Part shown: positions 1-11,249 of the stretch, piece after piece
Layout of the letters: each line of letters starts with the position of its first letter
Position numbering within the stretch: position 1 is the stretch's first letter
Assembly: GCA_012295275.1 (NCBI GenBank)
Contig: CM022673.1
Span: 27,939,761 to 27,967,260 of the forward strand
Source: Chrysomallon squamiferum
Taxonomy: Eukaryota > Mollusca > Gastropoda > Neomphalida > Peltospiridae
Length of the DNA stretch: 27,500 nt
Direction of reading: 5' to 3'
Made by a program: the position numbers and the translations under genes
Notes under the pieces: generated by a model
The model's database searches: none
What the model saw: the letters and a program-made list of their open reading frames with translations, nothing else
What the model was told of the DNA's origin: nothing

Positions 1-44
<44 letters not shown>

Positions 45-58
45 CATTATTATTATTT
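1..58. repeat. (ATT)n microsatellite
   Basis: The window opens in a trinucleotide ATT run with one interruption (ATC) near position 45, followed by a short (TA)n tract at about 64-77. The repeat may extend to the left of the window. Confidence 0.95.
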
Positions 59-306
59 TAATTATATATATATATATACTTGTTTCATATGAATCCATGT
101 AGTATTTTGTAATTTTGAAGAAATTTTTGAGTGTGATATAGTGTTCACAAATAAACGTATATCTTGTATTTAAATATGAATTTGTGGTATAAAGATGAAT
201 CAAAAGAGTGAAGTATAAAACAATATTGGTCGTGTGTCAGTCGAACGCGTATTACAGATACATATAAGCATACAATGACCGCATAAATATGTGTTAAATA
301 ACCAAT

Positions 307-308
<2 letters not shown>

Positions 309-372
<64 letters not shown>
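309..372. repeat. (GA)n microsatellite
   Basis: This is an uninterrupted GA dinucleotide run of about 64 bp. The open frames reading through it encode only Ser-Leu or Arg-Glu repeats and are not genes. Confidence 0.97.
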
Positions 373-375
<3 letters not shown>

Positions 376-3300
376 CAAATTTTTGATTAACCTGTGTAAG
401 GTGTATATTTAATATTTCTATATTAGCCTGGTTTCTTACGCAGACCAATTCATCTGACAGCGTCTGTTCGTCTGACAAGGTTACGCAGTGCCGTAATTTA
501 TTTCCGTCTCTGTTTTATTTTAATGCATGCATTATGTATTACGATATCGAACATTATCGTGCATACATAACTCTTGGTCAGGATGCATGATCTTGATCAA
601 GTCCATCGCCCTCTGCCAGACAGAAATATATTGCTATCGAGGTGTATTAGATTGTAGTGTAGGGTCCCCAGAGACAAAGATACCAACTTCATCGGTCAGT
701 GTACAATTTGTAATGAAACAGTTTCAAGATCGTTGGAACATTCTTTCATACTGCTTTATTTATTTATTTATTTATTTATTTATATTGAGCTGATGATAGA
801 AAAAGTTCACAGAAAACAGCTGTATGAAATAAGCGATTTTTTTTTTTTTTTTAGCTTTCAGTTTTGTATGTGATAAAATATTTATAATTTTGAAAAGCAG
901 TCTCTTTGAATTGGTGGTCATTAGTTTAATTAGTTTCAATCATTTCTTTAAAGAAAATGAATGTAAACAAACATTTCAAGTATTTACAAATATATAAATC
1001 GTCCGATATATATACATATCTATATCTATATCTATATATCTATCTATATATATATATACACACACACACACATATTTATGATTATCATTAAAAACCAAGT
1101 AAAAGAGAAGTTTACAAAATTTCTTATTTAAATTCTATTTTATTCTATCCGATTCTTAATACTGAACAATTTTCCTTTTATTTATTGTTATTATTAGTCA
1201 TTATATATCAAGGTAATTCGTCATATTTAAATATTTTCTAATAAATCGCTTACTTAGAAATTGTAATGGTTGCCATGTGTTCATTGATACAAACAGTATA
1301 GTTGACGTAATCTTAAAGCGGACTGATTATTAAATACTGACAGGAACTTGTAGGTATGTATGTATTATGCAACAGGATTTAGGTAAAGCCTACAATAATA
1401 GTCACTGCAACTGAAACTATAATTTAATAACAACAGTCTTTTGTTAAAACTGGCAGACACTTCATGAATAAATTTTGCTTTTTACATACATTTGAGATAC
1501 TTGTATCAAATCTTTCTGCTTTGCCTGTATTTCAATAATGAACAAGCTAAAAGACAATATTAATTAGACTGCTAACTTACCAACATCAACAGTCGAGTTT
1601 GAATTTTAAAACATATGAATATAACATTGGTAAATAACAACATTAAGTATCAAAACGTCATAATTATTCGATTTTCTTTTAATTTTTTATTTTTATTTTT
1701 TTAATCAATATTAAAATGTAAAAAAGACACAATTTTTAGTCTGAAAATGTATGAAATTGCTAGCGGAGCCAAGAAATAAATTTGAATTATTAATGGGCTG
1801 TACTTTGCTTCGCAAAACTAATGTCAGATTAAGTAAATCTTAATATAATTACTTGTTTTACGTATGGGCACATTTTCTTGTTCTTATCGTTAAAAACATA
1901 TGCAGCAAAACAAGTGCCGAACTTACTCATTTTAAATTTTAGTTATAAAAATATTTGTATTTAAAGCAGGACGTTTCGAAATAATTACTTCCATAAAATA
2001 AATGTCAACTTTTAATACTGCTTACCAATATACAATATGAATATTATTTTATTTAAAAATAGAACTGCCGGTAATAAATGGTAGTACAGTTAAAAGTAGT
2101 AGTTTTTCTAACGAACATACTTATTTTTACTTCCATAAATGTTAATTTTAATGGACTTTTGTCAACCGATTTTGATAAACCAATAATCGTAGTTTCTGGT
2201 ATAGGAACACTACATAACTGATCCACAAATTCACAAATAAACGAGATAAGGACATTATCCGCCCAGTAAAATTCAATGTAGGACAAAAGCACACCATATA
2301 CATAAAAAAAAAAATTAAAAAAAAAAAATTAAAATAAAAATGTAAAAAATGACAATTATTTAATTTTCCCTGATAGTTATTTATCAAAATCACGTAATTC
2401 GTTTAGTTAGTTATTCAAGTAAACTAGGTGCAAGTCATCCACATAATTAGCACACGAAATGATTCTGTCATAGTCACACTAGCCAATGACGTCCGATTTC
2501 GTTATTATTTTTGGAAATCAAATTCAATTTTTAAAACATCAAAACTCACAAGACGTTCTAAGGTTCGTTATCCGATTTCGTGTCACCTGACCGTGTATCA
2601 ATAAAAATTCTCTCTTCAAACTGTATCCTTCATCTTAATTACAATTATTATCAGTTGTTTTGTAGTAATTAATTATGTCGATCAAATAAACTGATAATAA
2701 TCATGCCATTATTATTCTGATTTTGATAGCTATGTAGCACGTATGTTTTACAGGGCAGTTCCAGTTTTTTTCTTCAATATTTCATTATGCAAAACTTCCA
2801 ACTTACAAAAAGAGTGAAAATTCTCATCGACTCTTACTCTACTTCATGATTTTGATGTGAAGACGCATCAACATAATTTCTTTGCTACGAAAGCACGTGT
2901 CGTTAAATACACATCACGTAACAAACAATTCAAACAATCATTTACAGTTCAGTGTTTATTCAGGTTAGTTTATGGATACAGAACAGATAATGTACTTTGG
3001 TTATGAATCTTCAGTCCAGTGTATCTAAATGATCTTCTTGCAACATCTTCAATGAAAAAGGTCAACTCCTGAAACAGAACTTTCCTGTACTATATTGTCT
3101 GTTAAACACAGGCAACAAAAAGGGGCTTCAAAGACATGGATAACAATGCATTGATAAATAAAATCCTACATATGTCAGTGATTATCCCCGTCTTAGTTAC
3201 CAGAAACAAGAATATCACGCCTAACAAGACTGTAATATTAACATTTACTTAAATCTGTAATTTCAAAAAAAGAAAAAAGAAAATGAACGTAATATTGAAC

Positions 3301-5034
3301 GCGTTTTCCACACTGTAAAATCAATAATGGATTTTTCAGTACAAATTATGAAACACCTTGTACTATGCTGCAAATTGATGAAATTTTTCCTTTATTCTCC
3401 GCCGATTTCTTAATGCGCGAATGAATACACTTGTCTTGTGCTATTAACTACTATTCTGAAGTTAATCTGTTTTTCCCACAATGCCGTTCTCGATATAAAA
3501 AAATCTAGCTATTTGTAAATTTTGTAGACTTCAGGTCAAACTAAATGTTAAAAAGTTCTCCACTTCTTAAATATAACACTTTTTTATTATTTTATTTATT
3601 TATTTTAAATTTGTATCTTCTAAAAAATTAACAAGGCAATGAAGCTATTGATAAATTTAACTAAGATTTTATAAAAATAACCAAGCATGTGATAAATTTT
3701 CAATTTTTATTTGGAAAAAAAAAAAAAAGATATTGAATAAAAATGATAATCATCTGTATAAATATTTATTCCCCAAATCCTTTGCAAAAACAGTTATTTG
3801 AATGATATCAGAAAAACCTGCCTCAATGATTTTTATGCTCACGTTTAGACATTAACTGTTTACCTGTAAGTCACACGTTTTTCTACAACTCAAAATACCA
3901 CTTCATAAACCCCCACTTACCTTCACTTTCACATAAATGAGTAAACTGTATCTCAAATGAACTGGAATATGAATTGAAATATCCATCCCTGTTACAACAC
4001 TGAATGAAAATATTAAATTTTATGCAGTCATATACTTACTTTTTTAAAATGTAAGCACTGGTCGTCTGTCCTAAAATTTCCAATACTTACCCTATTAGTC
4101 ATACTCACCAATCAGTATTAAAATTTATGTTATGAAAAATGTTCTCAAAGATTATTTTTAGGAATAGTGTTGTTTTTTTTTTTCTTAAATTATAACCCAG
4201 TGACTTTAGTCTTCAGTGCCATGTTCAACCAAACATAAAAATAAGAAATATTTTCCATTATTAAACGATTATTTAACATGTTCAACTCATTAGCAAGCCC
4301 TACCTTGTCAGTTCTCTTCTAAAATAATAATCAGTAAAAGATGTACAGAATTTATCAAACAGTGCCTTACTCTTTTATTTCTTTTATGTTATAAGGGATT
4401 GTTATTTTTGTCGAGGTAAATTAATATCAGTGAATTATAATTTACTTTTATTCGTAGACTTGTCTACTTGTATAAATTAAAGCAACGTGGATTATCCATT
4501 TTGTTTTCAATATGCATAACACAGAACCTGTCTGGTTTTTCATTTTAATTTGGCAATATCTGATTTTCATCTTAGCCTGTTTGTTGCAATTCTAAACTCC
4601 CCTGTATCTACAGAAAACGTTTTTTCACAACATACCACTGACATACTGAACTTTTTCACCAGTCCAGTATAATGTCTAGTTTATCACCTATGTAGTTCTT
4701 ATTTCTGCCATCTCTATCATTAAGGTTTATTTTTATTTTATTTTATTTTTTTAACCATTTTATTTCAATAAAATTTCCTTTATTTTACATGAATTCCTAT
4801 CAATGCATTTCATTTTTTAAACATGTTCTTTATTATTTTAATTCATATCCTGCTCTCTGCTTTTAATTTCTTCATTATTCCTTAATGGGGAATAGTCACT
4901 ACACACCTATATGATTTTTTTTTATAGAAAGCTAACATGAAATGATGTGTGTCCCTAAAAACACAATTGGTTGAACATGACACTACTTACCAGCCACCAA
5001 GTGTTGGATTTTGTTTTTGTTTCTGATAATATAT
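373..5034. other. Gene-free AT-rich DNA with simple repeats
   Basis: No coding exon, RNA gene or complete mobile element can be supported here. Visible content is a (TTTA)n run at about 757-783, a T run at 839-852, a mixed TATC/TATA/CA tract at about 1,005-1,072, A-rich blocks near 2,305-2,340 and 3,717-3,728, and scattered T runs. Short open frames at 527-793, 2,053-2,292 and 2,148-2,393 show no codon bias, no splice framing and no recognisable motif. The stretch may include intergenic DNA or introns of an unseen gene. Confidence 0.6.
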
Positions 5035-5310
5035 TCTTCTTCCATCTTCAATTCTAATTACTTCAATTTCCACAAAGCTTCCTCCCTTTCAAATTCCCAA
5101 ATCTTCATTTTTCATTTATTCTTCCGTCTTGCCTAACTTCAATATTCAACACCCTTTCTTCTATTTTCAAGCTTTTCTGACATCTTTTCCAAACTTCAAA
5201 ATTCATTTTTCCCCTTTCTTTTCCCATTCAATTTTCTTAAAAGTGCTCTAATCTTCAAGATTCATTCTTCAAATACTTCATGTTTCTTTCTTCAATACCT
5301 TTAGTAATAC
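5035..5310 (-). other. Strand-asymmetric purine-rich (GAA-rich) tract
   Basis: On the plus strand this stretch is almost all C, T and A, with a recurring CTTCAA-nATTCA motif. On the minus strand, the tra2 transcript sense, it therefore reads as a run of GAA, AGAA and TTGAAG motifs. It contains no long open frame. It looks like a degenerate short tandem repeat. GAA-rich RNA is the known binding preference of TRA2 proteins, but this tract lies more than 1 kb past the last tra2 exon, so a regulatory role is only a suggestion. Confidence 0.4.
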
Positions 5311-6426
5311 AAGAATAACCAAGTTACTACAAGTCCATATCGCAAACAAGAAACAAATTTCACCCTGTAAATATGTTTAGTATGCTAAAGTGAACTCATT
5401 TTAATATTAACATGGAAGGTATTCAAAGAAAAGAAGAGAAAAACCCCAAAATGTCTGATGATTGTTGGAGCAATTACATATAATGTCTGCAAAAACCATC
5501 TTGGCAATACATACATTTGAACAAAACAAAAATCAATTTATTAGATAATAAAAGTAATAAATGGAAAAAAAAAAAAAAAAAAAAAATATTTTTATTTTTG
5601 TTTGGTTATCTGCTACATTTAAACAGTTTTACCACAACTATGAAAATGAAAAAAAAAATGATGATATTTTATACAGGTACAATAAAATGGGCGTATTTTG
5701 TTTCAAAAATTGAAAATGAAAAATAGCAAATGGACATTAGAATCCTCTCTGCTAAAACTTTCATTAACAATTTCAGCTTTTCAGTCTACCACCACTGAGA
5801 ATGCACGAGGCAAATGATTAAATACAAAAAATTTGTTCTAACACTACCAAATTAACTCTTGGCATATGACATGATGATGATGATGATGATGTCAATGAAT
5901 GAAAATAATGTTCATACGAATGATTTGCATTTTCAATAGGATTCTTATTATTAATAAATAACAAGGAACTAGATTCATGTTATTATTTAAAAGAACAACT
6001 ATTCCAGCTGTTCCTGTGTTTATGTAAAGTTTGTTAATATGTTTTTGGTTTTCATTTGAAAATTGTTAAAAAGACATTGCTTGAAATACCGTCTTTTGTC
6101 AATGGTTACTGTAAAAATAAAACCTATAAAAAGCAAACGAAAATGAACCTGAATTAATCGTAAAACCATACAACTGGTCTGTATACTAATCAGGAAAAAT
6201 AAAATTAAAAATAAAAATAGGAAAAAAGTAATAAAATAATGTAAAACATAAATGAATATTTTGTTTTTCAAATAGGTTTTCATGATCAGTGTAACTAAAT
6301 TCTACTTTCAACAGTCTGAAGACAAAAACAATTAATATTCTTTCTTTTTCTTTACTGAACAGAAAGTTTCAGAGCTGTCTGTATGTTTCTAGTTCCAAAT
6401 TAGTATTACTGTACATCCTTCATGAA
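5311..6426. other. Gene-free AT-rich DNA downstream of tra2
   Basis: This holds an A run at about 5,563-5,586, a short (GAT)n tract at about 5,873-5,891 and AT-rich unique sequence. The open frames at 5,517-5,726 (plus) and 6,020-6,283 (minus) are low-complexity Lys- or Phe/Leu-rich translations and are not convincing. Part of this could be a longer 3' UTR of tra2 if the first polyadenylation signal is skipped. Confidence 0.5.
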
Positions 6427-6432
6427 TTTATT
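6427..6432 (-). terminator. Candidate polyadenylation signal of tra2
   Basis: An AATAAA hexamer on the minus strand lies about 105 nt past the tra2 stop codon. It is the first canonical hexamer after the stop. Hexamers are frequent by chance in such AT-rich DNA, so its use is unproven. Confidence 0.4.
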
Positions 6433-6534
6433 ACAAGCATGAACATGAACTGATGATAATGAAGCCTACACAACAAGTAAAACTAAAATAACATCGAAAC
6501 ACTGTCTTTCATCATGGATGCCGATTATCTCCTC

Positions 6535-6545
6535 CTAATAGCGAC
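6535..6545 (-). CDS. tra2: tra2 coding part of exon 9 (completes RRY and stop)
   Basis: After a strong pyrimidine tract and CCCAG acceptor (AG 6547-6546), 11 nt complete Arg-Arg-Tyr and TAG. This restores the SYSPRRY ending conserved in TRA2 proteins, which supports the boundary. The rest of this exon is 3' UTR. Confidence 0.85.
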
Positions 6546-9500
6546 CTGGGAAGAAGAAAAATAAATAATTCATGTGGTACAGTGCACAAAGTGACAATCA
6601 ACACAACTAGTGTTTTAAGGAACACTTAAAAAATATTCAAACAATGAAACCAAACTAGTATTCGTTAACAATTTAAAATGGTGAGTCCACTAACAATCTG
6701 GAATCATTATAAAAGCAGAATCCTGCATTCTACTGACAATTTAAAATTTGAAAGAGCGTCAATTAATGGTAAATATATGTACAACCCGAACCCAGTCGGT
6801 TTCTTTTTTTGAAATTAAAAAAATGCGTATAATAATAGTGTTAACTGCATCTCAAGATTGTTATTTAAAATGGATTTAGCTATTAAGTATTTTGTTCATT
6901 AAAAAAAAAAAAAAAAAAAAAAAATAAAAATTAAAAACTACCTGAAACTTAAAACTACCTAAGAACAAAAAAGTAGTGGTTTTTTTTGTATGCTTTAGGG
7001 CAGTTATAATAAATAAAATAAAACAATCGTTGGGCTCAGCAGGTAAAGACTTTTCCTACTGACAAGATGGAAAAGGACCACGAGGTTATTCTTGGATTAG
7101 TCGCGGCTTCCCCTGAGCTTTATGTGGGTCTTCTGAAGTAATGATAAAACGGTAAGATAGTTCTTGTTTTTACATACGTGGGCTGTATGACCTGGACCGA
7201 GAGCGTGTTCGGGATCTCCTGCGATAGTACGGAGATGGGGATCGTCGTCGGTAACTGTAGTGAGGTGGCGACGGGACGGTAAGAACGCTTTGACCTGAAA
7301 GAAAAAAGTCTAAGCATGTAAAATCTCAACAAGATCATCATCATCAGTGTTTAAAATGAAAAAAAAAAATTTCATTATTAAAGTCAAAAAAAAAACAAAA
7401 AAAAATGTTTAAATTATTATTATTTTCTTTTTAATTAAAGATTTTTCATTATAAATATTCTTCCTAAGTTTCAAGGGTAGCCTCTGAGATTAGTCTCAAA
7501 GTCTGATTACACATTTTTTTTTGTTTTTTTTTATTGTTAAACTGAATATTTAGTTTCTACACTATAAAATAATCCTGTTTTCACTATTCGGTGTTACTTA
7601 CGAAGTTGGTTTTCCCAGGTAAATGCCAGGAGTTGGGGTGTGTGCTCTTTCAGTGATTGAATAATCCACTCGAATTCTTCTGCCGTCTATCTCCAAACCA
7701 TTACATCTGTCTTTGGCCTGCAAAAGTAAGCAGATTTTAGAAAATAATAATAATGTAAAATAATTTTTATGAAGTATTAGCTGAACATTAGAAAGTATAA
7801 TGCAGAAAATATTGTTTAACACACATAAAAGAATTGAAGGAGAAATAAATACAAACAAAGATCAAAATGGAATGATACTTAATATAATTCAATTGTGATA
7901 AAACGTAACTAAATAAGTAAATTTTAGTGTTAAAGAACAGAAAGGGATAAAAAAAACATGTTTACCTCTATAGCATCATCAACATTCCTGAAGTAAACAA
8001 ATGCAAAACCACGAGAACGACCACTCTGAAAAACAAAGATTACAACATTAAAGACATTAACAAAAAAGTCGGCAAGAAAATTACTACATGTAATATAAAA
8101 TATATGTTTCCTTTTCTCTTACCATCATTTTGAAAAGGCACTTCTGAACTCAGATAATAAATGAATTTCATATTCAATTTGTTGTTGGACTGAAGAAATA
8201 TCCTCCAGTGACAAAAAAATTATTACATTTTTTTTTTTTGTAATAACATCAAAATTTGTACCTGTCTGTCATATACAATATTACACTCATCAATGGACCC
8301 ATATCTGGAAAACACATCTCTCAGTTCTCTGTCCTGAGTATGAAGACTCAAACCAAAAACTCCCAAACATCGTGTTGGCTCTGGGTCATCCTGTAAATAA
8401 ATGAAAAAAATCAAAAACATGTTTAACTATCATGTTTTCTAATTTTATCTTTACATTTGCTAAAATTCATTTAGAAAAACAATATATATATATATATATT
8501 ATAAACTAAAAAATGTTTATGCAGTTATTCTCCGATTAATAAAATTAATTAAGCAAATTTTAACAATTACTATTATGAAGAAAATATTCACTGTTAAAAA
8601 ATACTGTTTATCTTACTCATAATCTATCTATATATATATATATATCGCCTAAATGCTAAATACTAAAAACTTCAGGCAATTTCTTCAGTGTAAAAAGAGA
8701 TTAGTACTTGCCCTGTTTCCAATATGACGTCTTCTGCTAGACATGGGAGATCGACTGTGACTGCGTCTATGGCTGCGATAACTGAAACAGAAAATACCAA
8801 ATAACTTGACATAGTCAAGAAATAAAACTAGAGCAACATGAATACATTGTCTTACAAACAATCCAACAAAGTCTACTGATGGACTTCAATAATTAATGTC
8901 AGTATTCTGATCACACTGGGACACCAATGTCAACCTCAACAACTGTTCACGTATCTTTATTCATTAGCTTCAGAGTCAATTGGTACTGTTTAACAAGCCA
9001 CAACCTTCATCTATAATCAGTACTGTGTACTTTCAAATCTCCAGTACAGGAAATCTGAATAGATACCCATTGTGTAAACAACCATATCACCCCAACTGTC
9101 CCATAACTGACAAAGTTTGATGGGTGAAGTGCCTGGGGATGGACTGTTTAGGGGAGACCTATTATAAAACAATATTTGCAACTGTTCCCTATTTAATAAC
9201 ACTCTTAACAGCTATAATCTTACCTGTTGCTGGATTTATCACCACTGTGGAAGATAAAAAGATATGTAAGAATACGTATGTGTATGTAGCTAAATAAGAC
9301 ACAAATACAAACATCTGCCACAGGCTCCACCAAGTAAAGATGAGCCTGTAAGCATTTCCCTTCCCCAAAACATTATTAATCAGACTACATTGGCTAGTAA
9401 ATAGCACACCAATATTGAAATGGAGACATAAATAAAATATATGCAGATTAAAAAATCACATTTAAAACATTCTGCATCAACATTCTGCATTACAACTTAG

Positions 9501-11091
9501 TAAAATACAAAGGTGAATAAAAACAATGATGTTTCAAATAAGCACAAATAACTTAAGATCAGTTATACAAAATATGAGAAGACAACTTTCCCTTATGGAT
9601 TAATATGACCTCTGTGTTAGTCTGATTCAAATGAGGTTTTAATCAGCAGAATTCCGCAACAGGAAAGTATTTGTTCTATCAAGTAACAGATGGCAAGGCC
9701 AGTTATTAACTACTAACTACTACTATGTACCAGGTTTAAAAAATTAAAACAGTAACATTAAAATGCAAACCCATGTATTAAATAATCCATATTTTTAAAG
9801 TAATTTTAAATATGAATTGAAAAACAATATTAAAAAAACAAATAAATATCTTAACTGCATTCATATATTAAATATAAGATACACTTACCGTCTTCGCCTG
9901 TATGGACTTCGGGATCTTGATCGGGAATACCTATGTCGACTTCTACTTCGGGATCTGCAACAAGGAGGAAAGAGTTTCAAATACAAAATCCTTAAACCCT
10001 GCACAGGTCACAAACGTAACTTTGTATACTTGTTAGTATGTCCCTGCGATGACATATGAATATTTAATTTACAATAATACTTATGTAATTTCATGGCCTT
10101 TTCAATTTATCAAAGATACTGATCAACTTGATTTATTTTATTTTTTGCTCTCACCTGGAATAGTAGCTCCTTTTATGACGTCTGTAACTTCTTGGTGAAA
10201 CAGACCTCGATCTTGTGTGAGACCGTGTTCTGGATCGACGAGGCGGTGAAAGGGATACAGAATTGGATCTTTCAGATTTATTATCGGCAGTCGCATCTGA
10301 CCCCTGAAGAGATCCATCCTAAAATAAAATAAATTAATAATTAAAAAATTGAAACAAGTAGGTATATGCAAATAATTGCCATGTTTCACTAATCAGTTGA
10401 TCCACTTGCTTGAGGACTTACACCATTTGCTCGCTTTTCATCGACTTATGTTATATTATTTGTGGAGGATTCCAGCATAAAAACACAGGTGGGAAATGAA
10501 TAAACGGTCTTGATTTGATTTTGAACATTTTGATTCAGTTGTTTTTATCTATTCTTATTTTTTTTAAATTACGAATTTACAAAATGCTTAAATCACTTAA
10601 ATAGATGGACATATACCGTTTTTCATCTTACTGTCTTAATGAAGAGAATAATTGTTACTTTGATCATTTGAAACATGGTCAGTTAGAGGTTAGACCACTG
10701 AAGTGTAATGGCATACCAACATTCCTGCTTAATGACTTGTGTTGACTTATTCTTCTTAAATTACTTACATCTTACATAAGAATCATCAAAAAAGATATGC
10801 CGTAGTTAAATATCAAACAAAATTGATCTTTTATAGTACAAAATACATATAAATTCAATTCTAACACCATACGCTTAATTTACCTTAAATTCTAGAATTT
10901 TCTTTCGCTTAACATGTTAGCAGTTACAAAGGACTGGAAACAATGAACATTGAAAGGTCACATGTAAAAAAAAAAAAATAGGGATATTTGAGCATAAAAA
11001 CATTATGTTTGTTCCTATATGAAGTAAATTACAAAAGAAGTTTTACTTATTCATTTTTTTGTAATGTTCATATTACCTCTCTGTCACTCAT
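6535..11091 (-). CDS. tra2: Transformer-2 (TRA2) SR-like splicing factor, nine coding exons
   Basis: This encodes a nuclear RNA-binding regulator of alternative splicing that binds GAA-rich exonic enhancers. Exons, 5' to 3' on the minus strand: 11091-11077, 10318-10155, 9954-9889, 8781-8712, 8390-8262, 8025-7966, 7717-7602, 7287-7178, 6545-6535. The sum is 741 nt, 246 residues plus stop. Residues 1-105 form an Arg/Ser-rich RS1 domain. Residues about 110-188 form an RRM with RNP2 (LGVFGL, 114-119) and RNP1 (RGFAFVYF, 153-160). Then comes the TRA2-specific linker [13 protein letters not shown] (194-206) and a C-terminal RS2 domain ending SYSPRRY. Order and motifs match animal TRA2 proteins closely. 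Vertebrate forms are about 280 residues; this one lacks the Gly/Tyr/Asp-rich stretch before RS2. All introns end in AG and begin in GT except intron 4 (GC). The exon 8 acceptor is the one weak point. Identity is very secure; exact exon ends are inferred from frame and splice motifs. Confidence 0.95.
6901..6924. repeat. Poly(A) run in tra2 intron 8
   Basis: An uninterrupted run of about 24 A on the plus strand, inside intron 8 of tra2. Confidence 0.9.
7026..7138 (+). mobile_element. Possible tRNA-derived SINE fragment in tra2 intron 8
   Basis: GGCTCAGCAGGTAAAGAC resembles a tRNA/SINE A box, and about 55 bp on, GAGGTTATTCTTGG could be a decayed B box. The stretch is more GC-rich than the flanking intron. 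No target duplication or clear tail was found, so this is tentative. Confidence 0.25.
7178..7287 (-). CDS. tra2: tra2 coding exon 8 (RS2 domain)
   Basis: This encodes [20 protein letters not shown] and SYSP, matching the TRA2 C-terminus. The 3' boundary is a GTATGT donor at 7177. If that intron is retained the frame ends two codons later at TAA 7172-7170, giving SPRM. The 5' boundary at 7287 uses an AAAG acceptor that keeps the frame. The stronger CAG acceptor 7 nt upstream (exon start 7294) would put RS2 out of frame. Confidence 0.75.
7602..7717 (-). CDS. tra2: tra2 coding exon 7 (end of RRM and linker)
   Basis: The exon begins [20 protein letters not shown] and runs through the TRA2 linker to GKPTS. 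The donor is GTAAGT at 7601, splitting the Ser codon after two bases. Read-through would stop one codon later. Confidence 0.95.
7966..8025 (-). CDS. tra2: tra2 coding exon 6 (RNP1)
   Basis: This 20-codon exon encodes [20 protein letters not shown], containing the RNP1 octamer with its aromatic RNA-stacking residues. It is framed by TTTTTCAG and GTAAAC. Confidence 0.96.
8262..8390 (-). CDS. tra2: tra2 coding exon 5 (first half of RRM, RNP2)
   Basis: This exon of 43 codons has a TTTACAG acceptor and a GTACAA donor. It encodes [16 protein letters not shown] and the first helix and strands of the RRM, through IVYDRQ. Confidence 0.96.
8712..8781 (-). CDS. tra2: tra2 coding exon 4 (end of RS1, GC donor)
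   Basis: This encodes the conserved [21 protein letters not shown] segment before the RRM. The only donor that keeps the frame into exon 5 is GCAAGT at 8711. The nearby GT (at 8707) would shift the frame and hit a stop at once. Confidence 0.9.
9889..9954 (-). CDS. tra2: tra2 coding exon 3 (RS1 domain)
   Basis: The exon is flanked by a TTGCAG acceptor and a GTAAGT donor. It encodes an unbroken RS stretch ([20 protein letters not shown]), and phase is kept with both neighbours. Confidence 0.92.
10155..10318 (-). CDS. tra2: tra2 coding exon 2 (RS1 domain)
   Basis: The acceptor AG is at 10320-10319 and the donor GTGAGA at 10154. The exon reads in phase 0 into Ser/Arg-rich sequence (for example [20 protein letters not shown]) and ends two bases into an Arg codon. 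Confidence 0.92.
11077..11091 (-). CDS. tra2: tra2 coding exon 1 (MSDRE)
   Basis: ATG at 11091-11089 opens MSDRE and meets a GTAATA donor at 11076. Vertebrate TRA2 proteins also start MSD, and exon 2 continues in phase 0. The ATG lies about 60-120 nt from the promoter motifs. Confidence 0.85.
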
Positions 11092-11139
11092 TTTGAAGGT
11101 TATGACTATCGTCGCGACTATTAACAAAGCACAACACGC

Positions 11140-11210
11140 TATTAAAATGGCGGATAAAATACACTGGTTTCCCTATTTCGCTATAAGGAGATACCCAATT
11201 TCGCGCCTTA
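11140..11210 (-). promoter_or_regulatory. tra2: tra2 promoter region with E2F-like and YY1-like sites
   Basis: Upstream of the tra2 ATG the sequence becomes rich in CpG (TCGTCGCGAC, TTCGCGCC), unlike the surrounding DNA. TTTCGCGCC at 11199-11207 fits the E2F consensus. The minus strand at 11153-11144 reads CCGCCATTTT, which fits YY1, a factor often found at transcription starts. Position and composition support a housekeeping-type promoter; binding is inferred. Confidence 0.5.
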
Positions 11211-11249
11211 TAAATCAGAGAGCAGGAACATGATTTTCAATTGAGGCGG

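Noticed and set aside
145-478. Minus-strand frames across the (GA)n tract at 309-372
   Set aside because: Both are made mostly of Ser-Leu repeats from the microsatellite, with no motif or splice framing.
7120-7344. Minus-strand 74-codon frame over tra2 exon 8
   Set aside because: This is the wrong frame of the exon. The correct frame gives the RS2 domain and the conserved SYSPRRY ending.
10416-10446. A short alternative (poison) exon in tra2 intron 1
   Set aside because: A good GTAAGT lies at 10421-10416, but the only nearby acceptor gives a 23-nt exon with a poor pyrimidine tract.
10988-11233. Plus-strand 81-codon frame over the tra2 promoter
   Set aside because: It overlaps tra2 exon 1 and its promoter, has no family resemblance and no splice or codon support.
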